NCBI RefSeq assembly: GCF_022346995.1
Contig: NZ_JAKRNM010000005.1
Span: 124,001 to 188,000 of the forward strand
Length of the DNA stretch: 64,000 bases
Source of the DNA: Paenibacillus sp. ACRRY
GTDB taxonomy: Bacteria > Bacillota > Bacilli > Paenibacillales > Paenibacillaceae
Reading direction: 5' to 3'
This document shows, piece by piece, positions 35,098 through 43,479 of this stretch. Position 1 is the first letter of the stretch. Each line of letters opens with the position of its first letter. The notes under the pieces are model-generated. The model had not been told where the DNA came from. It ran no database searches and worked only from the letters and a program-made list of their open reading frames with translations. Both the position numbers and the translations under genes were made by a program.

Positions 35098-36090
35098 ATG
35101 CCAGTAACTACTTATTATGAACAGGATGCAGAGCTTAGCGTATTGAAAGGAAAAACGATCGCCGTAATTGGTTACGGTAGCCAGGGCCATGCCCAAGCAC
35201 AAAACCTGCGTGATAGCGGTTTGAATGTAGTCATCGGACTTCGTGAAGGTAAATCGTTTGACACTGCAAAAAATGACGGATTTGAAGTATTGTCCCCGGC
35301 TGAAGCAACTAGCCGCGCTGATGTTGTTCAAATCTTGCTCCCTGACGAAACGCAAGCTTCTGTATACAAAAACGAAATCGAACCTAACCTGAAAAAAGGC
35401 GCAGCATTGCTCTTCTCCCACGGTTTCAACGTTCATTTCGGTCAAATCGTTGCTCCAAAAGACAGCGATGTTCTGCTGGTAGCTCCTAAGTCCCCTGGCC
35501 ACATGGTACGTCGTACCTACGTGGAAGGATTCGGTGTACCGGGCCTGATCGCGATCGAGCAAGATGCAACAGGTAAAGCAAAAGACATCGGTCTTGCATA
35601 TGCAAAAGGTATTGGCTGCACACGTGCAGGCGTTATCGAAACATCCTTCCGCGAAGAAACAGAAACAGACCTGTTCGGTGAACAAGCTGTTCTGTGTGGC
35701 GGTGTAAGTGCCCTGGTAAAAGCTGGTTTCGAAACGTTGACAGAAGCTGGTTATGCTCCTGAAATGGCGTACTTCGAGTGTCTGCACGAATTGAAACTGA
35801 TCGTTGACCTGATGTATGAAGGCGGACTTGCAAGTATGCGCGATTCCATCAGTAACACAGCCGAGTACGGTGACTATGTAACTGGACCTCGCGTTGTAAC
35901 TGAAGATACGAAGAAAGCGATGAAAGAAGTCCTTTCCGATATCCAACAAGGTAAATTCGCACGTGACTTCATCCTGGAAAACCAATCCGGTCGTGCGTTC
36001 CTGACAGCAACTCGTCGCAACGAAGCTGAACACCCAATCGAAGTGGTTGGCGGACAATTGCGTGAGATGATGCACTGGATCAAGAAGTAA
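35098..36090 (+). CDS. ilvC: ketol-acid reductoisomerase (NADP+)
   Basis: Isomerises and reduces acetolactate, the second step of valine/leucine synthesis. The class I, 330-residue form: NADPH site AVIGYGSQGHAQAQNLRDSG, metal ligands in the YFECLHELKLIVDLMYEGG segment, and VLLVAPKSPGHMVRR. ATG 35098 is chosen because AAAGGAGG lies at 35080-35087; the frame from 35059 runs into the structured spacer. Confidence 0.97.
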   Translation: MPVTTYYEQDAELSVLKGKTIAVIGYGSQGHAQAQNLRDSGLNVVIGLREGKSFDTAKNDGFEVLSPAEATSRADVVQILLPDETQASVYKNEIEPNLKKGAALLFSHGFNVHFGQIVAPKDSDVLLVAPKSPGHMVRRTYVEGFGVPGLIAIEQDATGKAKDIGLAYAKGIGCTRAGVIETSFREETETDLFGEQAVLCGGVSALVKAGFETLTEAGYAPEMAYFECLHELKLIVDLMYEGGLASMRDSISNTAEYGDYVTGPRVVTEDTKKAMKEVLSDIQQGKFARDFILENQSGRAFLTATRRNEAEHPIEVVGGQLREMMHWIKK

Positions 36091-36133
36091 GAATCTGTAT
36101 TTATAAATAAGCAATTTTACAGCTTTAACCGGA

Positions 36134-36166
36134 AATAGCGGCCGTGCTTATGCGTGTGCCGCTATT
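36134..36166 (+). other. stem-loop between ilvC and leuA
   Basis: AATAGCGGC and GCCGCTATT pair perfectly around a 15-base loop, with no T run. It may protect or process the message; in Bacillus subtilis the ilv-leu transcript is cut and stabilised near such structures. Confidence 0.6.
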
Positions 36167-36212
36167 GCTGGTTTAGAGGCAATCATACATTACAGTCTAG
36201 GAGGTGCGAGGC

Positions 36213-37754
36213 GTGCGTAAAATCTATGTATTCGACACAACGCTGCGTGATGGAGAACAATCCCCGGGAGTCAATTTGAACACTCGTGAAAAGGTGGAAA
36301 TTGCCCATCAGCTCGAGCGGCTTGGGATTGACCGGATGGAAGCCGGTTTTCCGGCAGCATCTCCAGGCGATCTGGCAGCGGTAAATGCAGTAGCGAAAGC
36401 GGTTAAAAATATTACGGTTATCGGCTTGTCCCGCTCCAGAGAGCAGGATATTGATGCGGTTAGAGAAGCGCTGAAAGGTGCACAGGACCCGTGCATTCAC
36501 GTATTTTTGGCAACTTCACCCATTCACCGCGAGCACAAATTGCGCATGGACAAAGCGCAGGTGCTGGATACAGCTCGTTCTGCCATTCGTTATGCGAAGA
36601 AGTCATTTTCCAAAATTGAGTTCTCTCTTGAGGATGCAGGCCGTACCGAGTATGACTTCCTCGTTGAAATGGTGAACATGGCCGTAGAGGAAGGCGCTTC
36701 GGTAGTTAACATTCCAGATACAGTAGGGTATCTGAGTCCTTATGAGTACGGTAACATTTTCAAGCATCTCAAAGAGAATGTTCATGGTATTGAAAAAGTG
36801 CAGCTGAGTGCACATTGTCACAATGACCTGGGTATGGCAACAGCCAACACTTTGGCTGCCATTTTGAATGGTGCAGATCAGATCGAAGGTACGATTAACG
36901 GAATTGGTGAGCGTGCAGGAAATACGGCTATCGAAGAGATTGCCATGGCACTGGAGACACGCCAGGAATTCTTCCAGGCGAAAACTTCTCTGCAGCTTTC
37001 GGAAATCGCACGTACCAGCCGGCTCGTGAGCCGTTTGACAGGAATGGTCGTTCCAGGAAACAAGGCCATTGTTGGTGCGAACGCCTTCGCACATGAATCC
37101 GGTATTCATCAGGATGGCATGCTGAAAGAAAAAACAACGTACGAAATCATGACGCCAGAGACGATTGGTCTGAAGGAAAGCAAGCTCGTCCTGGGTAAAC
37201 ACTCTGGACGCCACGCGTTCCGCGAGCGCTTGATTGAGCTGGGTTATGAACTGGATGATGAAGCACTGAACCGTGCCTTTGCCCAATTTAAAGATCTGGC
37301 TGATAAGAAAAAAGAAGTCACTGATGAGGATTTGCTCGCCGTGATCGAAGAGAAATTGCAGGATGCACCTGAGGTGTACAAACTGGAATCCATCTTCGTG
37401 ACGTATGGGGATGAATCGACTCCGACTGCCAAAGTCCGTATTGCTACGCTTGACGGTAACACCGTTGAACAGCAAGCGGAAGGTAATGGTTCCGTTGATG
37501 CCATTTACAATGCGATCGACAAGGTGAGCGGGGAGGAAGTTACGCTTTCCGATTACTCGATCAAGTCCGTTACACATGGTAAAGATGCACTCGGTGAAGT
37601 GCATGTTGTATTGACTCAGAACCAGGTTTCCGTTCAGGGACGCGGTGTAAGCACCGATATTTTGGGTGCAAGTGCACGTGCTTATGTGGATGGCCTTAAC
37701 CAACTGATTGAAAAAAGAAAAACATACACCAACCGTGTTAACGTGAATCTGTAA
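36213..37754 (+). CDS. leuA: 2-isopropylmalate synthase
   Basis: Condenses acetyl-CoA with 2-oxoisovalerate, the first committed step to leucine. The 513 residues match the family. The DRE-TIM barrel shows VFDTTLRDGEQSPGVNL, ARTEYDFL and LSAHCHNDLGMATAN (metal His), then NGIGERAGN; the C-terminal regulatory domain (leucine feedback) follows from about residue 390. The start is GTG 36213 after AGGAGGTG (36199-36206); an earlier in-frame GTG overlaps the ribosome site. Confidence 0.96.
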   Translation: MRKIYVFDTTLRDGEQSPGVNLNTREKVEIAHQLERLGIDRMEAGFPAASPGDLAAVNAVAKAVKNITVIGLSRSREQDIDAVREALKGAQDPCIHVFLATSPIHREHKLRMDKAQVLDTARSAIRYAKKSFSKIEFSLEDAGRTEYDFLVEMVNMAVEEGASVVNIPDTVGYLSPYEYGNIFKHLKENVHGIEKVQLSAHCHNDLGMATANTLAAILNGADQIEGTINGIGERAGNTAIEEIAMALETRQEFFQAKTSLQLSEIARTSRLVSRLTGMVVPGNKAIVGANAFAHESGIHQDGMLKEKTTYEIMTPETIGLKESKLVLGKHSGRHAFRERLIELGYELDDEALNRAFAQFKDLADKKKEVTDEDLLAVIEEKLQDAPEVYKLESIFVTYGDESTPTAKVRIATLDGNTVEQQAEGNGSVDAIYNAIDKVSGEEVTLSDYSIKSVTHGKDALGEVHVVLTQNQVSVQGRGVSTDILGASARAYVDGLNQLIEKRKTYTNRVNVNL

Positions 37755-37812
37755 ACGGACGCAGCAAGCATTAAATGGACTTGAACTGCACTACAATTTG
37801 TTGTGCAACCCA

Positions 37813-37855
37813 AAAAAGTCTGACCCTAGATAATGAACTAAGGTCAGACTTTTTG
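37813..37855. terminator. bidirectional terminator after leuA
   Basis: AAAAAAGTCTGACC and GGTCAGACTTTTT pair perfectly; it also serves the converging aldo/keto reductase. Confidence 0.93.
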
Positions 37856-37917
37856 CTATATCCTGAATGATATGTTGATCAATAAGGACGGATCAAGAGT
37901 ATTGCAAATAGAGCAGA

Positions 37918-38898
37918 TTACCACGCATACGCGTTAGGGGCATGTCCACCCGGACCCGGGAATATCTCATCAAGACGTTTAAGTACCGCTTCATCCAATG
38001 TGACTTCAAGACATTTGAGCGCAGTTTCGAACTGCTCCAGCGTACGGGGGCCGATGATTGGTGCGGTCACTGCCGGATTGGCTGCAACCCAAGCCAAAGC
38101 AATCGTATCCTGTGGTTCGCCAAGATCGCGGCACAGTGCTGCAAATTCTTCGAGCTGGGTTTTATGATGTTCAATGCGTTCAGCGATGCCGCCGCTGCGC
38201 GTGCCCTCCAGCTTCTGGAGAGCGTTACGACCCAGCAAGCCACCATCAAGTGGGCTCCATGGAATCACGCCGAGGCCCAGCTCTTTGGCTGCAGGCAGTA
38301 CTTCAAGTTCAGGCAAACGACAGTTAAGACTATATTTGTGCTGCTCGGATACCAAACCGAGGAAGTGACGGTTTTTGGCCTCGCTTTGAGCAATGGCAAT
38401 CTGCCATGCAGCGAAGTTACTTGATCCGACATAACCAATTTTGCCTTGATGGACAGCATTTTCGAATGCCCCCCATAGCTCGTCCCATGAAACCGCCGGG
38501 TCCACGTGGTGCATTTGATATAGCTCTACATGGTCTGTCTGCAAGCGGCGAAGGGAACCTTCCAGATGACGTCTGATTTTATAGGCGGAGAGCCCAGCAT
38601 CGTTGTTGGGACCATCCGTTTCATCATGCATGGAACCATACACCTTGGTCGCGAGCACCACTTTTTCACGTCTGCCGCCACCCTGGCTGAACCAGCGACC
38701 GATAATTTCCTCGGTAAGGCCAGAATTTTCACCCCAACCATAAATGTTAGCGGTATCAAAAAAGTTAACGCCGGCATCGAGGGCTGCATCCATGATTCGG
38801 AATGCTTCTTTTTCGTCTGTAGCAGGCCCAAAATTCATGGTGCCGAGACAAATCCGGCTTACTTTAAGACCTGATTTTCCCAAGTACGTGTATTGCAT
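37918..38898 (-). CDS. aldo/keto reductase
   Basis: A 326-residue NADPH-dependent oxidoreductase, likely of the YhdN/YccK (Kv-beta-like, AKR11/12) group. Catalytic tetrad: Asp and Tyr in FFDTANIYGWGENSG, Lys in VVLATKVYG, His in ELYQMHHVDP. The cofactor region includes GVIPWSPLDGGLLGR and VTAPIIGPRTLEQ. The start is ATG 38898, 10 bases after AGGAGGG. It lies reversed between leuA and leuB and splits what is often one operon. No evidence ties it to leucine synthesis; substrate unknown. Confidence 0.92.
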   Translation of the reverse strand: MQYTYLGKSGLKVSRICLGTMNFGPATDEKEAFRIMDAALDAGVNFFDTANIYGWGENSGLTEEIIGRWFSQGGGRREKVVLATKVYGSMHDETDGPNNDAGLSAYKIRRHLEGSLRRLQTDHVELYQMHHVDPAVSWDELWGAFENAVHQGKIGYVGSSNFAAWQIAIAQSEAKNRHFLGLVSEQHKYSLNCRLPELEVLPAAKELGLGVIPWSPLDGGLLGRNALQKLEGTRSGGIAERIEHHKTQLEEFAALCRDLGEPQDTIALAWVAANPAVTAPIIGPRTLEQFETALKCLEVTLDEAVLKRLDEIFPGPGGHAPNAYAW

Positions 38899-39113
38899 GG
38901 TTTGCAATCCCTCCTGAGTTACCTGAATTTGACTTCACATATTATTTTACTCCAGTCTGACGAGCAGAACAACAGACCTCCAACCTCTTATAGGTAAAAT
39001 CTATTAAAGTCATAGAATGTATATCTTGGTCAAATGACCACTGAATATGATACAAAAGAGAGAGTGAAGTATGACACGTTCGATTGAGAATGAATGAAGG
39101 AGTTGGACAACCC

Positions 39114-40199
39114 ATGACAGACGTAAAAAAAATTGCAGTCATCGCAGGTGACGGAATCGGTCCAGAAGTTGTAGCCGAAGCAGAGAGAGTACTTAAACGC
39201 ACGGAGGAAGTATTCGGATATCGTTTCGAAACCGAGCACGCACTGTTTGGCGGAATTGCCATCGATGAGAAAGGCACACCACTTCCAGAGGAAACACTCA
39301 CCGTATGCAAAAGTGCAGATGCAGTGTTGCTCGGAGCCGTTGGCGGTCCGAAATGGGACAACAACAGCAAGGAACTCCGTCCAGAAACGGGCTTGCTGGG
39401 AATTCGCAAAGCACTCGGATTGTTCTCCAACTTGCGCCCGGCCGTTGTGTTTGACTGCCTGAAGGATGCATCCACATTGAAACCAGAAGTACTGGAAGGC
39501 ACGGACCTGATGGTGGTTCGGGAGCTGACTGGAGGCATTTACTTTGGTGAAAAATTCAGACGTGAAGGCTCACAGGGGCAAGAAGCTGTGGACACTTGTG
39601 TATATAATGTAACCGAAGTGGAGCGGATTGTTCGTCAAGCATTCGAAATCGCTCAAGGACGCCGCAAAAAACTCGCTTCCGTGGATAAAGCAAATGTACT
39701 GGAGACATCCAGACTCTGGCGTGAAGTGGTTAACCGGGTAGCTCCGGAATATCCGGATGTTGAAGTGGAGCACGTTCTCGTTGACAACTGTGCGATGCAG
39801 CTGCTGCGTCGTCCAGCCAGCTTTGACGTAATCGTAACGGAAAATATGTTCGGAGATATCCTGAGTGATGAAGCAGCAATGCTGACAGGTTCAATCGGCA
39901 TGCTTGCTTCTGCATCACTGGGCGAAGGCAGCTTTGGTCTGTATGAGCCGGTACACGGTTCGGCACCGGATATCGCCGGTCAAGGATTGGCGAATCCAAT
40001 TGCCACGATTTTGTCAGTAGCACTCATGTTCCGTACAACCTTTGGTTATGCAGAAGGTGCGGATGCCATTGAGGCAGCTGTGTCCGAGGTGTTGAATGCC
40101 GGACACCGTACAAGTGATATTGCAGTAGATAAGAGCAAAGCTATCAGCACTACGGAAATGGGCGATCTGATCGTTGCAGCGATCCGTAAACAGGCATAA
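39114..40199 (+). CDS. leuB: 3-isopropylmalate dehydrogenase
   Basis: Oxidises and decarboxylates 3-isopropylmalate with NAD+. The 361 residues show IAVIAGDGIGPEVVAEA, LLGAVGGPKWD, the substrate loop LRPAVVFDCLKDAS, VRELTGGIYFGEKFRR, and NMFGDILSDEAAMLTGSIGMLASASLGE (metal Asp). NAD preference is suggested by HGSAPDIAGQGLANPIA. ATG 39114 gives the usual MTDVKKIAV start; AAGGAG lies 11 bases before. leuC and leuD are not in the window. It must have its own promoter after the reversed reductase; none is obvious. Confidence 0.96.
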   Translation: MTDVKKIAVIAGDGIGPEVVAEAERVLKRTEEVFGYRFETEHALFGGIAIDEKGTPLPEETLTVCKSADAVLLGAVGGPKWDNNSKELRPETGLLGIRKALGLFSNLRPAVVFDCLKDASTLKPEVLEGTDLMVVRELTGGIYFGEKFRREGSQGQEAVDTCVYNVTEVERIVRQAFEIAQGRRKKLASVDKANVLETSRLWREVVNRVAPEYPDVEVEHVLVDNCAMQLLRRPASFDVIVTENMFGDILSDEAAMLTGSIGMLASASLGEGSFGLYEPVHGSAPDIAGQGLANPIATILSVALMFRTTFGYAEGADAIEAAVSEVLNAGHRTSDIAVDKSKAISTTEMGDLIVAAIRKQA

Positions 40200-40218
40200 T
40201 GAAGACATCATGATCGGG

Positions 40219-40262
40219 CAGCCCTTAGCTTTCCAATAGGAGAGATCGAGGGCTGTTCCTTT
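40219..40262 (+). terminator. leuB terminator
   Basis: CAGCCCT pairs with AGGGCTG, with an inner CTTTCC/GGAGAG helix, then TTCCTTTATATTTT. Confidence 0.7.
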
Positions 40263-40287
40263 ATATTTTGGCACGAAAATTTCTTAT

Positions 40288-40302
40288 TTATAATTATTAT
40301 AA
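40288..40302 (+). promoter_or_regulatory. Per box (PerR operator) of the peroxiredoxin gene
   Basis: TTATAATTATTATAA is an exact copy of the PerR consensus TTATAATnATTATAA. It overlaps the -35 area of a promoter with TATAAT at 40315-40320 and lies 19 bases before a second candidate, TTGACT (40322-40327), 17 bases, TAACAT (40345-40350). PerR represses peroxide-defence genes until oxidised. Confidence 0.85.
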
Positions 40303-40472
40303 AAAAATAACGTTTATAATCTTGACTTTGAGAAGTCCGGATGATAACATTTTACTTGTACTTGTTATCAAGTATCAAACCATTTTAATAAGCAGAAAAG
40401 CGTCCGCGTTTTTCTTGATGATGAGCAATCCATATGGATGCTTACATAATCCCAAAGGAGGAATTTTTAGTT

Positions 40473-41012
40473 ATGGCAGAACGTTTGGTTGGTAGACCAG
40501 CACCAGATTTCGCAATGGAAACAGTATCGGGAGACGGACAAGACTTCGGTTCCGTTAAACTGTCCGATTATCGTGGCAAATGGCTCGTATTCTTCTTTTA
40601 TCCTTTGGACTTCACATTTGTGTGCCCAACTGAAATCACAGCTTTGAGCGATGCTTCCGAGCAATTCAAAGCTTTGGATACAGAAATTCTTGGCGTGAGC
40701 GTTGACTCCGTACACAGCCACAAAGCTTGGATCAACACACCTAAAGACAGCAATGGCTTGGGTCAATTGAACTTCCCACTGGCTTCCGACATCACGAAGC
40801 AAGTGGCTAAAGATTATGGCGTTCTGATCGAAGAAGAAGGCGTTGCATTGCGCGGTCTGTTCATCATCGATCCAGAAGGCGAATTGAAATACCAAGTGGT
40901 TAACCACAACGATGTAGGCCGCAGTGTTGAAGAAACACTTCGCGTACTGCAAGCTCTGCAATCCGGCGGATTGTGTGCAATGAACTGGAAACCAGGCGAC
41001 AACAACCTGTAA
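40473..41012 (+). CDS. 2-Cys peroxiredoxin (AhpC/TSA family)
   Basis: Thiol peroxidase reducing hydrogen peroxide and organic peroxides. The 179 residues carry the peroxidatic Cys51 in FYPLDFTFVCPTEI and the resolving Cys168 near the end (GGLCAMNWKPGDNNL), with the catalytic Thr/Arg environment of typical 2-Cys enzymes. ATG 40473 gives the normal MAERLVGRPAPDF start; AAAGGAGG is 11 bases upstream, while the longer frame begins before it. No ahpF is adjacent, so reduction is probably by thioredoxin. An exact Per box upstream indicates peroxide induction. Confidence 0.95.
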   Translation: MAERLVGRPAPDFAMETVSGDGQDFGSVKLSDYRGKWLVFFFYPLDFTFVCPTEITALSDASEQFKALDTEILGVSVDSVHSHKAWINTPKDSNGLGQLNFPLASDITKQVAKDYGVLIEEEGVALRGLFIIDPEGELKYQVVNHNDVGRSVEETLRVLQALQSGGLCAMNWKPGDNNL

Positions 41013-41040
41013 GCCTGATTAACTTGAACGTTTGTTGTTC

Positions 41041-41074
41041 AAGCCCTCATCCCATTCGGGATTGAGGGCTTTTT
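41041..41074 (+). terminator. peroxiredoxin terminator
   Basis: AAGCCCTCA pairs with TGAGGGCTT, with an inner TCCC/GGGA pair, followed by TTTTT. Confidence 0.92.
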
Positions 41075-41375
41075 GCACCCTTTTACCCAAATAATAATTT
41101 GGAGGTTGTATTAGGGTGTTTAGACAGGGCAAGAAACGTGTTAATGATGTATTATAGGAATGAGAGGATTTAACATCTCCTGAAAGAGGAATTGAAGGCC
41201 TTCGAGGCGAATAGGGTATGGAAACCCCGTAAATATTTTCGGGCCATCACCATGATAATATGGTAATGAATGAGATACACTGATGGAACGATTTCTTTTT
41301 CAGAAAAGCTGCAGGTGCAAGGGAGACCCATTCTACATAAAAGGTCTCGGCACGTAATAAGGAGGGTGAACAAAA
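41075..41375. other. intergenic region before the zinc-finger-like gene
   Basis: About 300 bases. A GAGACC/GGTCTC stem (41321-41346 area) lies shortly before the ribosome site AAGGAGGGTG. No convincing promoter or reading frame. Confidence 0.4.
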
Positions 41376-41792
41376 ATGAGTTACTGTTGTGGGGCAAGTA
41401 TGGTGGGAACAAAGGGCACGCTGAAGCATTACCGCACCCAGGTTCATAATGTTCCCCTGCTGTTTTGTCCGGTATGCCACCGGGTAGAAGTGCATTACAA
41501 AGTGGAAAATGAATATGAAATCCTGGCTGAATATGCGCATGGTGATGGAGCTTCCGAGATTGACTTTCAGGATTATGTGACTGAAGATGAGGATGCAATC
41601 TTCGAAAATTGCGTCAACCGCGAGAGCGAGGATGCGATGGTTATTGTTCAGCGACAGATTGACATGTCACTCGACCTCCTAAGACTGGCCAAGGAAATGA
41701 AGGATGAGAAGTGGGAGAGCGAACTCAAACGGCGATTAGCCGTAATGAGCCAGCGCAGACTTAAGATTCAGCACAATAAAAGCGGACTATAG
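41376..41792 (+). CDS. hypothetical protein with Cys-rich N-terminus
   Basis: A 138-residue acidic protein of no family I recognise. The first 40 residues contain CC at 4-5 and CPVCHR (about 31-36), which together could bind zinc. The middle is acidic (YVTEDEDAIFEN) and the last 50 residues form a charged helix (DMSLDLLRLAKEMKDEKWESELKRRLAVMSQRRLK). There is no signal or membrane segment. AAGGAGGGTG precedes the ATG and a strong terminator follows, so it is a single-gene unit. Confidence 0.75.
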   Translation: MSYCCGASMVGTKGTLKHYRTQVHNVPLLFCPVCHRVEVHYKVENEYEILAEYAHGDGASEIDFQDYVTEDEDAIFENCVNRESEDAMVIVQRQIDMSLDLLRLAKEMKDEKWESELKRRLAVMSQRRLKIQHNKSGL

Positions 41793-41840
41793 ATTAACTT
41801 GATGATCATGCTATAAATCGTTATGTAATCATTTGAATAC

Positions 41841-41884
41841 AAACGAAGCTGATTCGCGATAGTTGCGAAAAGGCTTCGTTTTTG
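41841..41884 (+). terminator. terminator after the Cys-rich hypothetical gene
   Basis: AAACGAAGC pairs with GCTTCGTTT, with an inner TTCGC/GCGAA helix, then TTTTTG. Confidence 0.9.
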
Positions 41885-42254
41885 TGTTTTGAAAATCGGG
41901 TATTTCGAGGTTTTTCTTAAAATAATTTCCATTCGACACTTTCTCTGATTGACTCTCTTCTATAAACTTGTCTATGATAAAAACAGACTTGCAAAAGAGG
42001 CGGAGCAAATAAAATGTTCGTGTTTGGGAATAGGAGAAGGTTTTGAATGGAACAAACATATATTATTTTCCGGATCAATTGTTGGTTACCGGGAATAGAC
42101 CAGCTAGGTTCCGGACGTGCCATCCATATTTTCGGCTCAGCCCCCCAATTGAAAGGGCACCGGTAATGAAAAATAAATCGGCCCTTCCTGTTTCTGTGAT
42201 GATATGATGTCCGAATGGCAAGTTTATCATTTACGTGAAAAGGAGGAACCTGTC
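41885..42254. other. control region before the histidine kinase gene
   Basis: About 370 bases. TTGACT (41949-41954), an 18-base spacer and TATGAT (41973-41978) make a candidate promoter, giving a leader near 270 bases. A stem AAGGG...CCCTT with inner CCG/CGG (about 42148-42187) lies in the leader. Nothing else identified. Confidence 0.45.
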
Positions 42255-43358
42255 ATGATTAGTGAATTTCAGGATACAGTGCCTCAACCAACGAACGGAT
42301 TCCCGCCTGTACATCTGGATCACAACAAATATGAAAATGTCCTGGAGCATTTGGATAGCGGTATTATGTTGTTTGACAGTAATGGTGTACTGACGTTTAT
42401 TAACGTTCAAATGGCAAAATTGTTGGAGCTTCCCCGAAGTCTGTTGAGCGGCTGCACCCTGATGCAAATGCTGCATCATCCACAGATGAGCCGATTCAAG
42501 AAAAAGAAAATTCTACGCATCTACCGGGAGACCATCTTCCACCGTAAGCGCTATCATGAGCTGATTGATGAGTATGGAAGGCACTGGTTGGTCACGGTAA
42601 CCTACGGAGATCAGATGGATGGAGATTTTTTGTTCAGTGTCAAGGACGTATCGGATTATAAACAAATAGAACAGACTGCTTATCAGAATGACAAGCTTGC
42701 CATGTTAGGACGCATTTCAGCATCCATCGCGCATGAAATTCGCAATCCTTTGACAGCGATCCGCGGGTTTATACAGCTGCTGCGCCCGCATCTGCTGCAA
42801 TTAGGAAAAGATGAATACGCCAGGATCATATTGACGGAAATTGACAGGGCGAACGATATTATTTATGAATTCCTGAATTCCTCCAAACCTTCGGCACCAC
42901 AGAAGACAATTATGTCGGTAGATTCCTTACTCAAAGAGGTGGTCTTACTAACGGAAAGCGAAGGCTTGATGAAAGGGTGCGAGATTACCCTGGATGAAGC
43001 AGACTCGCCGATGAACGTCTCCATTGATGTTAAACAGATTAAGCAGGTTATTCTGAATATGGTGAAAAATGCAATGGATGCCATCGAGGGCGTAGGCGAG
43101 GAGCATACAGGACTCATACGGATCTCCACAGAAACCGAGAACAAGTATGTGCAGATCTCTATTACAGATAACGGTCAGGGTATGGATCACAACACGCTTG
43201 TACGTCTGTTCGATCCATTTTTCACGACTAAAGAGAGCGGGACAGGCTTGGGACTTTCGGTAAGTTATCGCATCATCAAAAACCATGGGGGCACAATCTC
43301 CGTTGACAGTAAAAAGGGTGAAGGAACCCGGTTTATGATTATGCTCCCATTAGTGTAA
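42255..43358 (+). CDS. orphan PAS-domain sensor histidine kinase (sporulation-kinase-like)
   Basis: A soluble 367-residue kinase. An N-terminal PAS domain (about 30-140, YENVLEHLDSGIMLFDSNGVLTFIN) is followed by the dimerisation/phosphoacceptor domain with His160 in SASIAHEIRNPLTAIRGFIQLL, and the ATPase domain: N box NMVKNAMDAIEGV, G1 ITDNGQGM, F box FDPFFTTKESGTGLGLSV. I take ATG 42255 after AAAGGAGG. No response regulator is adjacent, and HEIRNPLTAIRGFIQLL is the form found in Kin-type kinases of the Spo0 phosphorelay, so such a role is likely but unproven. No membrane segment: it would sense a cytoplasmic signal. Confidence 0.88.
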   Translation: MISEFQDTVPQPTNGFPPVHLDHNKYENVLEHLDSGIMLFDSNGVLTFINVQMAKLLELPRSLLSGCTLMQMLHHPQMSRFKKKKILRIYRETIFHRKRYHELIDEYGRHWLVTVTYGDQMDGDFLFSVKDVSDYKQIEQTAYQNDKLAMLGRISASIAHEIRNPLTAIRGFIQLLRPHLLQLGKDEYARIILTEIDRANDIIYEFLNSSKPSAPQKTIMSVDSLLKEVVLLTESEGLMKGCEITLDEADSPMNVSIDVKQIKQVILNMVKNAMDAIEGVGEEHTGLIRISTETENKYVQISITDNGQGMDHNTLVRLFDPFFTTKESGTGLGLSVSYRIIKNHGGTISVDSKKGEGTRFMIMLPLV

Positions 43359-43375
43359 TACGGCAGTATGGGTAG

Positions 43376-43412
43376 GAATCGGCTTGTTGGCCGGTTCCTT
43401 TTGTTTTTTTTT
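43376..43412 (+). terminator. histidine kinase terminator
   Basis: GGAATCGGC pairs with GCCGGTTCC (one G-T), followed by a T-rich run including TTTTTTTTT. Confidence 0.88.
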
Positions 43413-43479
43413 GGAAGCATTATGGGTTATAGTTAGAATGAATGCGGATACATACTCATAGCTTGCGAAAGGAAGGTGC

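Noticed and set aside
35071..36114. 347-residue minus-strand frame opposite ilvC
   Set aside because: It is antisense to a fully conserved enzyme; no start signal or family match.
36603..37703. 366-residue minus-strand frame opposite leuA
   Set aside because: Shadow of leuA codon usage; no ribosome site and no recognisable motif.
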